From Campylobacter sp. MIT 12-8780 (GTDB lineage Bacteria > Campylobacterota > Campylobacteria > Campylobacterales > Campylobacteraceae), in contig NZ_QHLL01000001.1 in NCBI RefSeq assembly GCF_006864535.1, positions 62,001 to 126,000 on the forward strand: 64,000 bases of DNA, read 5' to 3'. Under the pieces are notes generated by a model. It was not told the DNA's origin. It saw nothing but the letters and a program-made list of their open reading frames with translations, and searched no databases. The position numbers were made by a program, and so were the translations under genes. Shown in pieces: positions 1 to 9,688 of the stretch (position 1 is the first letter of the stretch; each line of letters starts with the position of its first letter).

Positions 1-147
1 CTCATAAATTCCTTGAGCAAAGCTCTTGCCAAAACCTTTGCTTGCTCTTGTGAATTTTTGAAAAGTGCTTGATGATTGCCCTGCCATGTAGTTTTTATAA
101 TACCAAACAAAGGCAAAAATTGCCAAAAGCAAAAGTATAAAAGCCAT
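1..147 (-). CDS. DnaJ-like membrane protein, N-terminal fragment
   Basis: Only the first 49 codons lie in the window; the gene runs off the left edge. It opens with a hydrophobic segment (residues 2-17, [17 protein letters not shown]) followed by a basic, Ser-rich stretch, so it is a membrane-anchored protein. Its ATG shares one base with the purL stop codon (TAATG), so the two genes are translationally coupled. In C. jejuni, as I recall it, the gene after purL (Cj0954c) encodes a DnaJ-domain membrane protein of DjlA type. That context, not any visible J domain, is the reason for the name. The open frame and start are certain; the function is inferred. Confidence 0.55.
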   Translation of the reverse strand, partial: MAFILLLLAIFAFVWYYKNYMAGQSSSTFQKFTRASKGFGKSFAQGIYE

Positions 148-2348
148 TATAAAAGTTCCTTTTTAAAGCTTGAAAAATAAAGCTCATCAAGTTCTTGCTT
201 GCTTAAAGTGAGAGTATTAAGCTTAAAAATTTGTTCTTTTGTGCTTACGCCAAGTTTGATATAATTTACCCCAAACTCTTTTGCAAGCGCTTCAAAAGCC
301 GCCTCATCACTTACACCTACTACTGCTCTGCTTGCACTTTCATCAAAAAGCAAGGCTTCATCGCTTATTTTTGGGTGTTTAAAACATATTTCAGCTTTTA
401 TGCCAACTTCGCTAATAGCGCACATTTTTGCCAAGCACACAGCCAAACCTCCTACGCCAACGCTATTTGCACATTCTAAAAGCTTGTTTTCATTTGCCTT
501 TAAAAGCAAATCCCAAAGCTTAAGCTCTGCATTAAAATCAAGTTCATTTAACCTACCCTCGCACAACTTATCTTGCACCTTTGCCACAAGTGAGCCCACA
601 AACTCGCCTTTGGTATCGCCAAGCAGGTAAAGACTGATGTTTTCTTTTTCAAGGCTTGATTTTAAGGAGTTTTGAGCTTTCTCATTTAAACCAACGCACA
701 CTATAGTCGGGCTTGGGTAAATGCTTACCCCATCAGTTTCATTATATAAGCTTACATTTCCACTCACAACAGGCGTATTTAAAGCCTTGCACGCTTCTTT
801 TATGCCCTCGCAACCTTGAGCAAATTGCCACATCACCTCAGCATTTAAAGGACTACCATAATTTAAACAATCACTAATCGCCAAAGGCTTTGCCCCAGCA
901 CACGCTACCTTGCGTCCAGCATTCATCACATTTAAAGCCGCACCTTTATACGGATCGATGAAATTAAGCCTTGAATTACACTCCACAGCCATAGCTAAGG
1001 CTGCGTTGTTTTCTTTGACGCGTATGACGCTTGCACCTAACTTGCCATCAGCTTTAATGGTGTTTGTTTGCACGCTTGAGTCAAATTGATCGTAAATAAA
1101 AGCTTTATCAGCGATATTTTCATTACTTAAAAGTGCTTTAAGTGTATGAGTTGCTGAGTTTTTAAGCATAAAATCATACTCTTTCATAAGCTCTAAATAC
1201 CTTGGCTTTTGCGTTTTTCTATCTAAAATAGGCGCTTTTTCGCTCAAAGGTGCGATTGGGATTTCTCCAACGAGCTCATTATGCCAAAAAAGCTCCATTT
1301 TGCCTGTATCACTTACTTCGCCAATCACTGCTGCATCAAGGGTGTATTTTTCAAAAATTTCAATCACTTCTTTTTCCTTGCCCTTTTTTGCGCAAATAAG
1401 CATTCTTTCTTGACTTTCGCTCAGCATTAATTCATAAGGACTCATACCCTCTTCTCTCATCGGCGTTTTATCAAGGTAAAGTTTCATGCCCGCACCACTT
1501 TTACCAGCCATTTCAAAAGAACTTGAAGTAAGCCCAGCCGCACCCATATCTTGAATGCCAATGATGAGATCTTTCTTAAAAAGCTCTAAACAGCTTTCCA
1601 TTAAGAGTTTTTCAGTGAATGGATCGCCAATTTGCACGGTTGGACGCAAACTTTTGCTATTTTCACTAAAACTATCACTTGCCATAACAGCCCCGCCAAG
1701 CCCATCTCTACCTGTTTTTGAGCCTACATAAATCACTGGATTTCCAACACCTTCAGCCTTAGCATAAAATAACTCTTCTTGCTTGCAAATGCCAAGCGCA
1801 AAGGCATTAACTAAGATATTGCCATTAAAGCATTCATCAAAACTACACTCTCCACCTATAGTAGGCACACCCATGCAGTTTCCATAATGAGCTATACCAC
1901 TTACCACACCTTTGACAAGGTATTTTTGGTGTTTAGCTATTTTAGCATCGTGTATATCGCCAAATTTTAAGGAATTTAAGCCAGCAACCACACGCGCACC
2001 CATAGTAAAAACATCACGCATAATCCCACCAACTCCAGTAGCAGCTCCTGCAAAAGGCTCGATAAAACTTGGGTGGTTGTGACTTTCTATCTTAAACACA
2101 GCTGCCATGCCTCCGCCTATATCGATCACACCAGCATTTTCTCCAGGTCCTTGTATCACCCAAGGTGCTTTTGTGGGAAAGCCATTAAGGTATTTTTTGC
2201 TTGACTTATACGAACAATGCTCGCTCCACATAGCTGAAAACACGCCAAGCTCGAGTAAATTTGGCTCTCTGCCTAGAATTTTAAGTATTTCTTTATACTC
2301 TTCATCGCTGATTTTATGTGCTTTTATAGTGTCCTTATCCATACTCAC
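147..2348 (-). CDS. purL: phosphoribosylformylglycinamidine synthase subunit PurL
   Basis: PurL converts FGAR, ATP and glutamine-derived ammonia to FGAM in de novo purine synthesis. At 733 residues this is the small PurL type, which needs separate PurS and PurQ partners; a purS gene begins at the other end of this window. Visible features are the N-terminal EEY..IL..LGREPN region, the substrate segment [11 protein letters not shown] near residue 45, the ATP-binding segment [18 protein letters not shown] around 90-107, and the second AIRS-like half with DCLNYGSP near 505. Length and motif order fit a complete enzyme. mnmE lies 12 bases upstream on the same strand, so the gene is probably cotranscribed with the rpmH-to-mnmE cluster. 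Confidence 0.97.
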   Translation of the reverse strand: MSMDKDTIKAHKISDEEYKEILKILGREPNLLELGVFSAMWSEHCSYKSSKKYLNGFPTKAPWVIQGPGENAGVIDIGGGMAAVFKIESHNHPSFIEPFAGAATGVGGIMRDVFTMGARVVAGLNSLKFGDIHDAKIAKHQKYLVKGVVSGIAHYGNCMGVPTIGGECSFDECFNGNILVNAFALGICKQEELFYAKAEGVGNPVIYVGSKTGRDGLGGAVMASDSFSENSKSLRPTVQIGDPFTEKLLMESCLELFKKDLIIGIQDMGAAGLTSSSFEMAGKSGAGMKLYLDKTPMREEGMSPYELMLSESQERMLICAKKGKEKEVIEIFEKYTLDAAVIGEVSDTGKMELFWHNELVGEIPIAPLSEKAPILDRKTQKPRYLELMKEYDFMLKNSATHTLKALLSNENIADKAFIYDQFDSSVQTNTIKADGKLGASVIRVKENNAALAMAVECNSRLNFIDPYKGAALNVMNAGRKVACAGAKPLAISDCLNYGSPLNAEVMWQFAQGCEGIKEACKALNTPVVSGNVSLYNETDGVSIYPSPTIVCVGLNEKAQNSLKSSLEKENISLYLLGDTKGEFVGSLVAKVQDKLCEGRLNELDFNAELKLWDLLLKANENKLLECANSVGVGGLAVCLAKMCAISEVGIKAEICFKHPKISDEALLFDESASRAVVGVSDEAAFEALAKEFGVNYIKLGVSTKEQIFKLNTLTLSKQELDELYFSSFKKELL

Positions 2349-2360
2349 TCCTTTTTAAAT

Positions 2361-3704
2361 TTACTTACCCAAACAAAAATGGCTAAACATCGCATCAAGT
2401 ACTTCGCTGTGCTCTATCTTTTGCGTGTATTTAGCGATTTCATCTAAAGCTAAATGAAGCTCAAAGGCAAAAAGCTCAAGTGAATTTTCTTCAATTAAAA
2501 CCTTAGCCCTTTGCAAAGCCTTGCTCGCCTCTTCAAAAGAATGCACTAGTTCTAAATTTGGCAAAACAAACTCCACACTTTCTAAAGAATTCAAGTATAA
2601 CTTTAAAGCCTTTAAAAGCTCATCTAAAGGCTCTTTGGTGCAAAGTTTTATGAAAGATAAATCCTTTGGAAAATGAAATTTGGGCTTTAAATCGCTTTTA
2701 TTCAGTAACAAAAAAACCTTTTTTTCACTTTTATCACCCAAAAAAGGCTTAACAAGCTCTAAAATCTCAGCATCTTCTTCATCAAAAGCCCTTGAGTTAT
2801 CAAACACAGCAAGGATAATATCAGCCTTTGCAATAGCTTCTTTACTCAGCTTTATACCCATTTGTTCTATAGCATCATTTGAGTTTCTAATGCCGGCTGT
2901 ATCGATAATCTTTGCTAGATGAGAGCCGATTTTTAGGCTTTCTTCTATGGTATCTCTTGTGGTGCCAGCTGTATTTGAAACTATAGCTCTTTCGTAGCTT
3001 AAAAGAGCATTTAAAAGCGAGGATTTGCCGACATTTGGCTTGCCAATGATAGCGATTTTAAAGCCCTCGATAAGTCCTTTTTTTGTTTTTGATATTGAAG
3101 TGATTTGCTCAAGCTTTTTGGCATTTTGCTCGCACATAGCTTGAATATCTTTGAGTAAATTTAAAGGCAGATCATCATCAGCATAATCAATGCTTGTTTC
3201 AACAAAAGCAAGGCTTTTAAGCAAATCATTTCTCATTTGCTCCAAAAGCGTTTGAAGCTTGCCTTCTAAATTTCTTGCGATAAGTTTTGCACCAAAGGCT
3301 GATTTGGCTTTGATAAGCTCGCTGATATGTAAGGCTTTTAAAAGACTCATTTTATCATTAAGGTATGCTCTTTTGCTAAATTCACCAGCATTTGCCAAAC
3401 GAACCCCATACCTTAAAAGTTCTTCAAGCAAGATAAAAGCAACGCTAAAACCACCATGGCTTTGAAACTCAACCACATCTTCGCCCGTAAAGCTATAAGG
3501 AGCTTTAAAAAAAAGAAGGATAACTTCATCGATAAGTTCATTTTCTTGGGTGTAAATTTTGCTTAAATGGGCGTAGCGAGGCTTTAAATGCGCTCTTTTA
3601 CTCATTAAAAGTGCGATTTCATAAGCTTTTATTCCGCTTAATCTGACTATAGATATGGCAGCTTCGCCTTGAGGTGTTGCTATAGCAGCTATGGTTTCAT
3701 TCAT
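2361..3704 (-). CDS. mnmE: tRNA modification GTPase MnmE (TrmE)
   Basis: MnmE with MnmG installs the carboxymethylaminomethyl group on wobble uridine 34 of certain tRNAs. The N-terminal formyl-THF-binding region starts [15 protein letters not shown]. The central GTPase domain has the P-loop [20 protein letters not shown] (switch II) and LNKSDL (G4). The extreme C-terminus is the family's CxGK motif (CLGK), whose Cys is needed for modification. An upstream in-frame ATG at 3722 would add six residues; I prefer 3704 because the family normally begins within a few residues of ETIAAIAT. Either start overlaps the end of jag. Such overlaps are typical of the yidC-jag-mnmE cluster. Confidence 0.96.
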   Translation of the reverse strand: MNETIAAIATPQGEAAISIVRLSGIKAYEIALLMSKRAHLKPRYAHLSKIYTQENELIDEVILLFFKAPYSFTGEDVVEFQSHGGFSVAFILLEELLRYGVRLANAGEFSKRAYLNDKMSLLKALHISELIKAKSAFGAKLIARNLEGKLQTLLEQMRNDLLKSLAFVETSIDYADDDLPLNLLKDIQAMCEQNAKKLEQITSISKTKKGLIEGFKIAIIGKPNVGKSSLLNALLSYERAIVSNTAGTTRDTIEESLKIGSHLAKIIDTAGIRNSNDAIEQMGIKLSKEAIAKADIILAVFDNSRAFDEEDAEILELVKPFLGDKSEKKVFLLLNKSDLKPKFHFPKDLSFIKLCTKEPLDELLKALKLYLNSLESVEFVLPNLELVHSFEEASKALQRAKVLIEENSLELFAFELHLALDEIAKYTQKIEHSEVLDAMFSHFCLGK

Positions 3705-4602
3705 CTTTTTTGAAAAAGTCATTCACCACAACGAATTTTTGATCACCATTTTGTCTTATGCCTACATATTTGTTTGGAAAACGTTCTCTTAGCTTTTCAA
3801 GAGCAATTTTTACAAGCACTCCATCTAAATGCTTGGTTTGTGCGCGTCCCGTAGCCTCGACTTTTTCGATGATATTTTTAAGATAAAAATCCATACCTTG
3901 TTCTTGATTTTTTAAAAACTCAGCAATTTCAAGCCTTACTAAAAGCTTGTATTTTGAATTGATCCAATTGTGAAGCAAATACGACAAAGCTTTATAACGA
4001 TACCCTTCCTTACCTATCAAAAGCGCTGCATCCTCGCCATCAAGCTTAATATAAATACTATCTTTGCTATATACTCTAAGCTCGCTAATAGCTATCTTAA
4101 AGCCTGAAATAGCCATTAGGTTTTTAAGCTGGGTTTTAATCTCCTCAAGATAAAACTCCGGATCTTTAAGCTCTTGTTCTTCTTTATGAAAACTTGCAAA
4201 AATACTTTCTTCTTTGATCGTATATGATGGGGCTTTGAGCCTTTCTTTGCTTTTGTATTCTTGAGCTTGTTTTTCAAGCGTTTTTTCGGTATTTTTTTCA
4301 CTTACTCTTTCGTCTAATCGTTCATCATGAGCTTTGATATATGGCTTTTTCTCATAAGAAAAGTTTTTATCTTCAAAACTTCGGTGTGTTTTGTCAAATT
4401 CTCTTTTTTTGTTTTGCTTGTCTGCTTTGTGATAAGGCTTTTTCTTGTTTTTTGCTTCTATGATCGCATTTTTTTGAAAAAAACCCAAAAAGCCTTTACT
4501 TGCTTGTTGGATAACTTCATATTCTAAATCCATAACAGAACAAGATAAGTTCTGTGCTGCCTGTGTTAAGGCACTTTGTAAATCTTTTGCTTCAACTCTC
4601 AT
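3697..4602 (-). CDS. jag: Jag/KhpB-family RNA-binding protein
   Basis: This is a cytoplasmic single-stranded nucleic-acid-binding protein, usually encoded beside yidC. Three parts are seen: an N-terminal Jag_N domain (about residues 1-50, with [13 protein letters not shown]), a long Lys/Glu-rich, low-complexity linker (about 50-150), and a C-terminal KH-like region with [16 protein letters not shown] near 195 followed by an R3H-like segment (LREIRFPN-type, here [12 protein letters not shown]) near the end. At 301 residues it is within the family's range. Its start overlaps the yidC stop by four bases, and its 3' end overlaps mnmE, pointing to one transcript. In other bacteria KhpB binds many RNAs and affects cell division; a specific role here is not visible. 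Confidence 0.9.
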   Translation of the reverse strand: MRVEAKDLQSALTQAAQNLSCSVMDLEYEVIQQASKGFLGFFQKNAIIEAKNKKKPYHKADKQNKKREFDKTHRSFEDKNFSYEKKPYIKAHDERLDERVSEKNTEKTLEKQAQEYKSKERLKAPSYTIKEESIFASFHKEEQELKDPEFYLEEIKTQLKNLMAISGFKIAISELRVYSKDSIYIKLDGEDAALLIGKEGYRYKALSYLLHNWINSKYKLLVRLEIAEFLKNQEQGMDFYLKNIIEKVEATGRAQTKHLDGVLVKIALEKLRERFPNKYVGIRQNGDQKFVVVNDFFKKDE

Positions 4603-6206
4603 TGTATTTGTTCCACTTCTTTATTTTTGTGATGTTCTTTTGCGAAAAGCTTATTTACAACCCATTGCTGTAAAAGCGAGCAAAGGTTGTTGGTGCACCA
4701 ATACAGCGTAAGTCCAGCCGGAAAGGTAATGAAAAAGAAAGTAAAGATGATAGGCAAAAACTTCATAATCTTAGCCTGAGTTGGATCTTGTATAGCCATA
4801 GGTGTGATAAGCTGCTGTAAAAACATAGTCGCTCCCATAAAAATAGGCAAGATAAAATACGGATCCATCACAGACAAATCATGTATCCAAAGCGCCCAAG
4901 GAGCAGCTTTAAGCTCGATGGCATTTAAAAGCACACGATAAATCGCAAAGAAAATTGGAATTTGCAAAAGTATAGGCAAACACCCAGCAAAAGGATTTGC
5001 TCCGTGCTTTTTGTATAGCTCCATCATATGCGTATTCATTTTTTGCGGATCACCTTTATATCGCTCGCGAATTTCTTTCATTTTTGGAGCTAAATCCTTG
5101 AGTTTATTCATAGAAATCATTGATTTGTAAGTCAATGGAAATAATACAAGGCGGATCACAAGCACAAGCACAACTATAGCCCAGCCCCAATTCCCAAGAT
5201 AGCTATGCAAATAATTTAAAAACCAAAATACCGGCTTAGCAATAAAGGTAAACCAGCCGTATTCTATAGCATTAATCAGCCTTTTATCAATGCTTTCAAG
5301 TATGCTGTGTTCTTTTGCACCTATGTATGCTCCACTTTTAAATTCATTATTTGAACTCACAAAGATCAGCGAATTTCCTGCTTTATCCTTACTAATCACA
5401 GCATTTAAACCTTCATTAAAATTATAAAAAAGCGAGGTATAATAACGATCAAAACCAGAAGCAAGATACACCAAACCAACACTTTCATCTTCTTTGACAT
5501 CACCATCTTCAAAGGTATGAATCGTATCTTCTTTATCAAGGAACAAAGCTCCATGAACGGTATAAGAGTCAATAATCTCACTTGGGCGCGAGCCGGGTGT
5601 GATAAAGTATTGTGCGTTTTTGCTGAGTTTTACCTCTATAGTGTAATTACCCTTTGCGTAAAAAGTAAGGATTTTTTCAATGTTAAGCTCTCCTAAATTT
5701 TGAGTGAGCGTAAGTGTAGCAGGAGAGTTTTCACTCACAAGAATTTCATCTTTATCGCTTGTATAGCTGGTGCTAAAAGCAAGCGCATTGATACGAGCAT
5801 CATTAAATCTTAGCTCTAAAGGCAAAACCTGAGCGTCTTTAGCGATAAGATCAATCGCTTCTTTTGCTTCATTTTGATACTTGCTGTCTTTTAAGACAAA
5901 ACTTGAGATACGTCCTAGCTCATCGATACTTGCTTTAAAATGTTCGCTTTGGATATTAGCAATAGTTTTTTTACTCGCACTTTCTAAAGCACTTGCTGGA
6001 CTTTGTGAATTTAAGCTTGCTTGAGTATTTATGCTTGGCGCTTGATTTTGCGTCAAGATGAGACTTTCATTGGCTTCTTGGCTGATATTTTGCTCGATAT
6101 GAGCTGGCTTGCTTACAAAAAATTCTCCATACACAATGAAAAATAAAAAAGATAAAACAACGGCAAGAATGACGCGTTTTTGCTGACTTGGATTAGATGA
6201 ATTCAC
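4599..6206 (-). CDS. yidC: membrane protein insertase YidC
   Basis: YidC inserts and folds inner-membrane proteins, alone or with the Sec translocon. The 535-residue protein is the Gram-negative type. It has an N-terminal transmembrane anchor (about residues 10-28, VILAVVLSFLFFIVYGEFF), a large periplasmic domain (about 60-330), and a C-terminal five-helix core beginning near GWFTFIAKPVFWFLNYLHS. The core carries LFPLTYKSMISMNKL with its conserved groove Arg just upstream, then AGCLPILLQIPIFFAIYRVL, and ends TLYWCTNNLCSLLQQWVVN. The C-terminal tail is basic. It follows yidD by nine bases and overlaps jag, in the conserved rpmH-rnpA-yidD-yidC-jag-mnmE order. Confidence 0.97.
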   Translation of the reverse strand: MNSSNPSQQKRVILAVVLSFLFFIVYGEFFVSKPAHIEQNISQEANESLILTQNQAPSINTQASLNSQSPASALESASKKTIANIQSEHFKASIDELGRISSFVLKDSKYQNEAKEAIDLIAKDAQVLPLELRFNDARINALAFSTSYTSDKDEILVSENSPATLTLTQNLGELNIEKILTFYAKGNYTIEVKLSKNAQYFITPGSRPSEIIDSYTVHGALFLDKEDTIHTFEDGDVKEDESVGLVYLASGFDRYYTSLFYNFNEGLNAVISKDKAGNSLIFVSSNNEFKSGAYIGAKEHSILESIDKRLINAIEYGWFTFIAKPVFWFLNYLHSYLGNWGWAIVVLVLVIRLVLFPLTYKSMISMNKLKDLAPKMKEIRERYKGDPQKMNTHMMELYKKHGANPFAGCLPILLQIPIFFAIYRVLLNAIELKAAPWALWIHDLSVMDPYFILPIFMGATMFLQQLITPMAIQDPTQAKIMKFLPIIFTFFFITFPAGLTLYWCTNNLCSLLQQWVVNKLFAKEHHKNKEVEQIQ

Positions 6207-6215
6207 GATTTTCCT

Positions 6216-6536
6216 TTAAAAAACTTTTTTAACGATGTAAAATTTTTGATGTGCATAAGGGATATAAAAAAATTTAATCTTTATGCCTGCTTTGTATGAA
6301 CTAGGTTTCAAATCAAGTTTAGCGATCTTTGGATAGTCAAATCCACCTTGAAAATAAGGATTGCACCTTAAAATTCGCCACAAACTTAAAACAAAAGCGA
6401 CAAAAAAATTTCTTTTTTCAAATTGCCATTTAGCGTATTCAGAACAGCTTGGATAAAAGCGGCAAACTCTAGGTTTTAATGGGCTTAAAAAATGCTGATA
6501 AAAAGCTATAGTCTTAATGCAAATCATCTTAAACAT
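6216..6536 (-). CDS. yidD: membrane protein insertion efficiency factor YidD
   Basis: YidD is a small peripheral inner-membrane protein that assists YidC-dependent insertion. The 106-residue sequence shows the family signature clearly: [22 protein letters not shown] near residues 11-32 and [20 protein letters not shown] near 50-70. An amphipathic N-terminal segment probably binds the membrane. The tail after the core (about residues 75-106) is longer and more aromatic than in most YidD proteins. The start overlaps the rnpA 3' end by 13 bases, so the genes are translationally coupled. Confidence 0.95.
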   Translation of the reverse strand: MFKMICIKTIAFYQHFLSPLKPRVCRFYPSCSEYAKWQFEKRNFFVAFVLSLWRILRCNPYFQGGFDYPKIAKLDLKPSSYKAGIKIKFFYIPYAHQKFYIVKKVF

Positions 6537-6847
6537 TGCAGTTTCTTAAGCCCCCATTTGATATTTTTCTCAAGCTTGTGAAAGCTTAGCTCATTGATCT
6601 CATCTTTGGCAATAAATACATATTTGCCCTGTATGAGCTCTTTTTCTACCTTGCGAAAAAGCTCCCTTAAAAGCCTTTTTGCTCGGTTTCTCAGCACTGC
6701 CTTGCCAACTTTTTTGCTTGCAACTACTGCCATTTTGTTGCAAAAATGAGCTTGATAGTAGATGATAAAGCCTTCGCAGTGCCACTTCTTCCCTTCTTTG
6801 TAAAGGCGTGAAAATTCCCCAGCATCATTTATGCTTGGTGTTTTCAC
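6524..6847 (-). CDS. rnpA: ribonuclease P protein component
   Basis: This is the protein subunit of RNase P, which binds the RNA subunit and helps remove 5' leaders from precursor tRNAs. The 107 residues contain the family core [20 protein letters not shown] (about 44-63), with the conserved RNR helix that contacts RNA. The start is GTG, and its G is the last base of the rpmH stop codon (TAGTG), so translation is coupled to rpmH. This coupling and gene order are conserved across bacteria. Confidence 0.96.
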   Translation of the reverse strand: MKTPSINDAGEFSRLYKEGKKWHCEGFIIYYQAHFCNKMAVVASKKVGKAVLRNRAKRLLRELFRKVEKELIQGKYVFIAKDEINELSFHKLEKNIKWGLKKLQCLR

Positions 6848-6981
6848 TACACAGCCAATCTTTTTCTGCCCTTTGCTCTTCTTGCATTAATTACCTTGCG
6901 TCCGTTTTTTGTTTTCATACGCACTCTAAAGCCGTGTGTGCGTTTTTTAGGCGTCTTGTGCGGTTGGTAAGTTCTTTTCAT
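6847..6981 (-). CDS. rpmH: 50S ribosomal protein bL34
   Basis: This 44-codon gene encodes the short, strongly basic protein [20 protein letters not shown]... ending GRKRLAV, which matches bL34 over its whole length. An AAGGA ribosome site sits a few bases upstream of the ATG, and a TATAAT box lies about 37 bases upstream of the ATG. It is the first gene of the rnpA-yidD-yidC-jag-mnmE-purL series. Confidence 0.97.
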   Translation of the reverse strand: MKRTYQPHKTPKKRTHGFRVRMKTKNGRKVINARRAKGRKRLAV

Positions 6982-7017
6982 TTCTTATCCTTAAAAAATA
7001 TAAATTTAAAGCTTGCT

Positions 7018-7023
7018 ATTATA
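7018..7023 (-). promoter_or_regulatory. -10 box for the rpmH operon
   Basis: On the minus strand this reads TATAAT preceded by TTTGAT, a good sigma70 -10 element of Campylobacter type, about 37 bases upstream of the rpmH ATG. No convincing -35 box is seen, which is normal for the genus. It is divergent from the promoter at 7077. Confidence 0.7.
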
Positions 7024-7076
7024 ATCAAATATTACTTAAATTTGCTTTTAATTCACATATTTTTAAGAGTATTTTT

Positions 7077-7082
7077 TATAAT
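7077..7082 (+). promoter_or_regulatory. -10 box for the acetyltransferase gene
   Basis: A perfect TATAAT lies 43 bases upstream of the ATG at 7126, after a T-rich stretch. It would drive the acetyltransferase and the following glycosylase gene. The AAGGA ribosome site is at 7116-7120. Confidence 0.65.
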
Positions 7083-7125
7083 AATTTGTTAAATTTCCAT
7101 TTTCAAATCAAAAAAAGGAAGCAAA

Positions 7126-7599
7126 ATGTTTAGCATACAAGAAGCACGCAAAGAAGATTTAGATGAAATTTTAGAAATGGTAAAAGAACTCGCTGAGTAT
7201 GAAAATATGCTTGATGAGCTTGTCTGCACCAAAAAAGACTATGAAGAAAGCTTTTTTAAGGACAATTACGCTAAGGCTCTTATCTTAAGAGAGCAAGGCA
7301 AAGCAGTTGGCTACGCGATGTATTTTTATACCTTTTCAAGCTTTTTGGGTAGAGGCGGAATGTATCTTGAGGACTTGTATATCAAAAAAGAATTTCGCAA
7401 AAAAGGCTATGCAAAAGCTGTTTTTAACTATCTTGCGAATATATGCAAAGAAAAAGGCTTAAAACGTCTTGAATGGGTTTGTCTTCATGATAATGAACTT
7501 GGCATTAATTTTTACACACGCTTAAACGCTGAAAATATGTCACTTAAATGGCGAACCTACCGCCTAGCAGGCGATACACTCAGCAAGCTTTTTTCATAA
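7126..7599 (+). CDS. GNAT-family N-acetyltransferase
   Basis: This 157-residue protein is a complete GNAT fold. It starts FSIQEARKEDLDEILEMVKEL, has the core strand MYLEDLYIKKEFRKKGYAKA (about residues 85-104) with the RKKGYA acetyl-CoA-binding motif, and ends with the NFYTRLNAE segment. The layout resembles diamine (spermidine/spermine-type) acetyltransferases, but the substrate cannot be read from sequence. The next gene begins two bases after the stop, so the two are cotranscribed. Its position next to rpmH is the same as I recall in C. jejuni. Confidence 0.88.
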   Translation: MFSIQEARKEDLDEILEMVKELAEYENMLDELVCTKKDYEESFFKDNYAKALILREQGKAVGYAMYFYTFSSFLGRGGMYLEDLYIKKEFRKKGYAKAVFNYLANICKEKGLKRLEWVCLHDNELGINFYTRLNAENMSLKWRTYRLAGDTLSKLFS

Positions 7600-7600
7600 G

Positions 7601-8215
7601 ATGAAAAGTCTTCGCTCTTTGCACTATCTTAAGGCTTTTGGGTATGAGTTTATCGACAAAGAACTTGATTTTACGCCTCAAAGCAAAGATTATGAAGAGT
7701 TACGTTTAAAGGTACAAAACTGCCAACTTTGCCCGCTTTCAAAAAGAAGACGATTTTGCATTATGCAAAACACTTTTAAGCATTATGGCTTAATGGTTGT
7801 TGGGGATTTTTTATCGACAAGTGAAAATGACAGCAAAACACTTTTAAACTCTGCTGAAGGGATAAAGCTTAAGCTTTTGCTTAAAGAAAATTTAGGCTTA
7901 GAGCGAGAGGATTTTTATATGAGCTATATTTATAAATGTTATAGCCAAAACAAAGATGATGATTTTGCGCTCAAGCAATGTTTGCCTTATCTTTTTGATG
8001 AGCTTTTTTTTATCAACCCAAAAATTATTCTTTGTCTTGGAAAGCAAAGTTTTTATCATCTTGGCTTTGAGGATTTTACGCGTTTAAGAGGTGAAATTTT
8101 GCATTTTAAACAAAGCTTGATTATGCCGAGCTTTGATGTAAAATTTATACTCAAAAATCCAAGTTTTGAACAAGAATTTATCAAAGATTTAACAAAACTC
8201 AAAGCATTTTTATGA
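7601..8215 (+). CDS. uracil-DNA glycosylase superfamily protein (family 4-like)
   Basis: This 204-residue protein resembles family 4 uracil-DNA glycosylases, which remove uracil from DNA and carry a 4Fe-4S cluster. Seen are CQLCPLSKRRRFC (about residues 38-50), which provides CxxC plus a third Cys, and later Cys in YKCYSQNKDDDF and KQCLPYL that could complete a cluster. ILCLGKQSFYHLG corresponds to the central strand of the fold. The canonical GEAPGxxED water-activating loop is degenerate here (VVGDFLSTSEN) and the C-terminal HPS-type motif is replaced by MPSFDV. Catalytic activity is therefore uncertain. Cotranscribed with the acetyltransferase. Confidence 0.75.
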   Translation: MKSLRSLHYLKAFGYEFIDKELDFTPQSKDYEELRLKVQNCQLCPLSKRRRFCIMQNTFKHYGLMVVGDFLSTSENDSKTLLNSAEGIKLKLLLKENLGLEREDFYMSYIYKCYSQNKDDDFALKQCLPYLFDELFFINPKIILCLGKQSFYHLGFEDFTRLRGEILHFKQSLIMPSFDVKFILKNPSFEQEFIKDLTKLKAFL

Positions 8216-8247
8216 AACAATAAGCTTTTAATACTCAAGGAGAAAAG

Positions 8248-9291
8248 ATGAAAAGTATTTTTTATACTCTTGCAATAGTCGTTTTTTTCAGCGCTTGCAC
8301 GCTTACTCAAGCTCCAAAAACGATCATTATTGGCGAAAACAACACAAGCAAAAAAGATTTTTCTAAAGATTCTTTAAGCAAGCTTGCTATTATCATTCCA
8401 GAAAAGACGATAAAAAGCTACTCAAGTACCATTATCAACGCAAGCTTTGCTTATCTTTTAAGACAAAACGCAAAGATTGATACTAAGGTTTTTCTTATCG
8501 GCATTGAAGATGAAGCAAGGATTAATCGAGTTTTAGCAGAGCTTGAAGCTGAGAATTTCCGTTTTGTCATCGCTGGCTTTACCTTAAAAGGCGCAAATAT
8601 ACTTGCAAAACATTCAAATGATATGATGTTTTTTATCCCTACACTGCATAAAAAAAATACGAATATAGACGCAAAAAATATCTACTTTGGGCGAATCGAT
8701 TATGACGCTCAAATAGATAAACTTTTAAGCGAAGTAAATTCAAACAATATCGCTAGTTTTTATGATAATTCTGTGCTTTCAAACACGCTTCATCAAAGCA
8801 TACTGAAAAAAGTCCCAAATGCAAGAACTTATAAAATCGAGGGCGAAAAGATTAATTTTGCTTCTGTGCTAAAGTCTAAGGGTCCTTTGCATGGATCAAG
8901 CATTTTTTTAAACACGCCTTTGGTTACAAGCGCGATCATAAGCTCGCAACTTAGAGTTAATGATATAGAAGTGCAAAATATACTTTCTACGCAGATTGGC
9001 TACAATCCTATGCTTTTAAGTCTTACACAAAAAGAAGATAGAGTAAAACTCATCATTGCAAATTCTATAGCCAACAAAGATAAAATTCTAGCCTATTTGA
9101 ATGAAAATTTTTCTCAAAGCATAGAATACAACTGGCTTGCATACGCCACTAGCGTAGGACTTAACTTCTTTTATACTTCTTTTATGGATAAAAGAAGCTC
9201 TTCTTTGTTTAATGAAAGCATAGAAGATACTCAAGTCGTTTATGATATAAAGCTAATGAAGGCTTTAGAATTTAACTTTGCTGAGTACTAA
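8248..9291 (+). CDS. putative LpoA-like periplasmic lipoprotein
   Basis: The 347-residue protein begins with a signal peptide ending in Cys (SIFYTLAIVVFFSACTL), consistent with a lipoprotein though the lipobox is imperfect. The rest looks like a periplasmic-binding fold: KLAIIIPEKTIKSYSSTIIN is the first strand, followed by alternating strand/helix segments. It resembles the C-terminal domain of penicillin-binding-protein activators such as LpoA, but this is a fold-level guess. An AAGGAG ribosome site lies at 8238-8243. The 3' end overlaps the convergent thioesterase gene by 20 bases. Confidence 0.7.
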   Translation: MKSIFYTLAIVVFFSACTLTQAPKTIIIGENNTSKKDFSKDSLSKLAIIIPEKTIKSYSSTIINASFAYLLRQNAKIDTKVFLIGIEDEARINRVLAELEAENFRFVIAGFTLKGANILAKHSNDMMFFIPTLHKKNTNIDAKNIYFGRIDYDAQIDKLLSEVNSNNIASFYDNSVLSNTLHQSILKKVPNARTYKIEGEKINFASVLKSKGPLHGSSIFLNTPLVTSAIISSQLRVNDIEVQNILSTQIGYNPMLLSLTQKEDRVKLIIANSIANKDKILAYLNENFSQSIEYNWLAYATSVGLNFFYTSFMDKRSSSLFNESIEDTQVVYDIKLMKALEFNFAEY

Positions 9292-9661
9292 AAAGCCTTA
9301 CAAAGGTCTCTTTAAGCTCCTTGCTCATCGCTTGGGGCTTACTTTCTTTTACATATACAAGCACAAATTCAGCACTAAAAATCTTCTCTTCGCCCCTAAA
9401 CAACTCTTGTTTCAGTAAAACAGAAGCGTTTTTTACCTCTAAAAGCTCATTTTTAACTTCTAAAATATCACCTAATTTTGCTGATTTTACAAAAGCACAA
9501 TTTGCCTTTGCAAGCAAAAAATGCCCTGTTTTTGCTTCAAAAATACTTGGATAAAGGTCAAAAAACAGCTCGCTTCTTGCCCTTTCGCAAAATTTTAAAT
9601 AATTACTATGATACACCACCCCGCCAGCATCAGTATCTTCATAATATACTCTAATTTTCAT
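9272..9661 (-). CDS. YbgC-type acyl-CoA thioesterase
   Basis: This 129-residue hot-dog-fold enzyme hydrolyses short acyl-CoA or acyl-ACP thioesters. The catalytic segment YYEDTDAGGVVYHSNYLKF (residues 6-24) is nearly identical to the YbgC signature, with the active-site Asp at position 11 and His at 18. Length is normal for a single hot-dog domain. It lies 27 bases beyond the PLP-enzyme gene on the same strand and may be the last gene of the peb4-fba operon. The 3' end overlaps the opposing LpoA-like gene by 20 bases. Confidence 0.9.
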   Translation of the reverse strand: MKIRVYYEDTDAGGVVYHSNYLKFCERARSELFFDLYPSIFEAKTGHFLLAKANCAFVKSAKLGDILEVKNELLEVKNASVLLKQELFRGEEKIFSAEFVLVYVKESKPQAMSKELKETFVRLFSTQQS

Positions 9662-9688
9662 TGCCTTTCCTTTCTTTTATATTATATC

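Noticed and set aside
6808-7092. 94-codon plus-strand ORF
   Set aside because: It crosses rpmH antisense and its promoter; rpmH on the other strand is certain.
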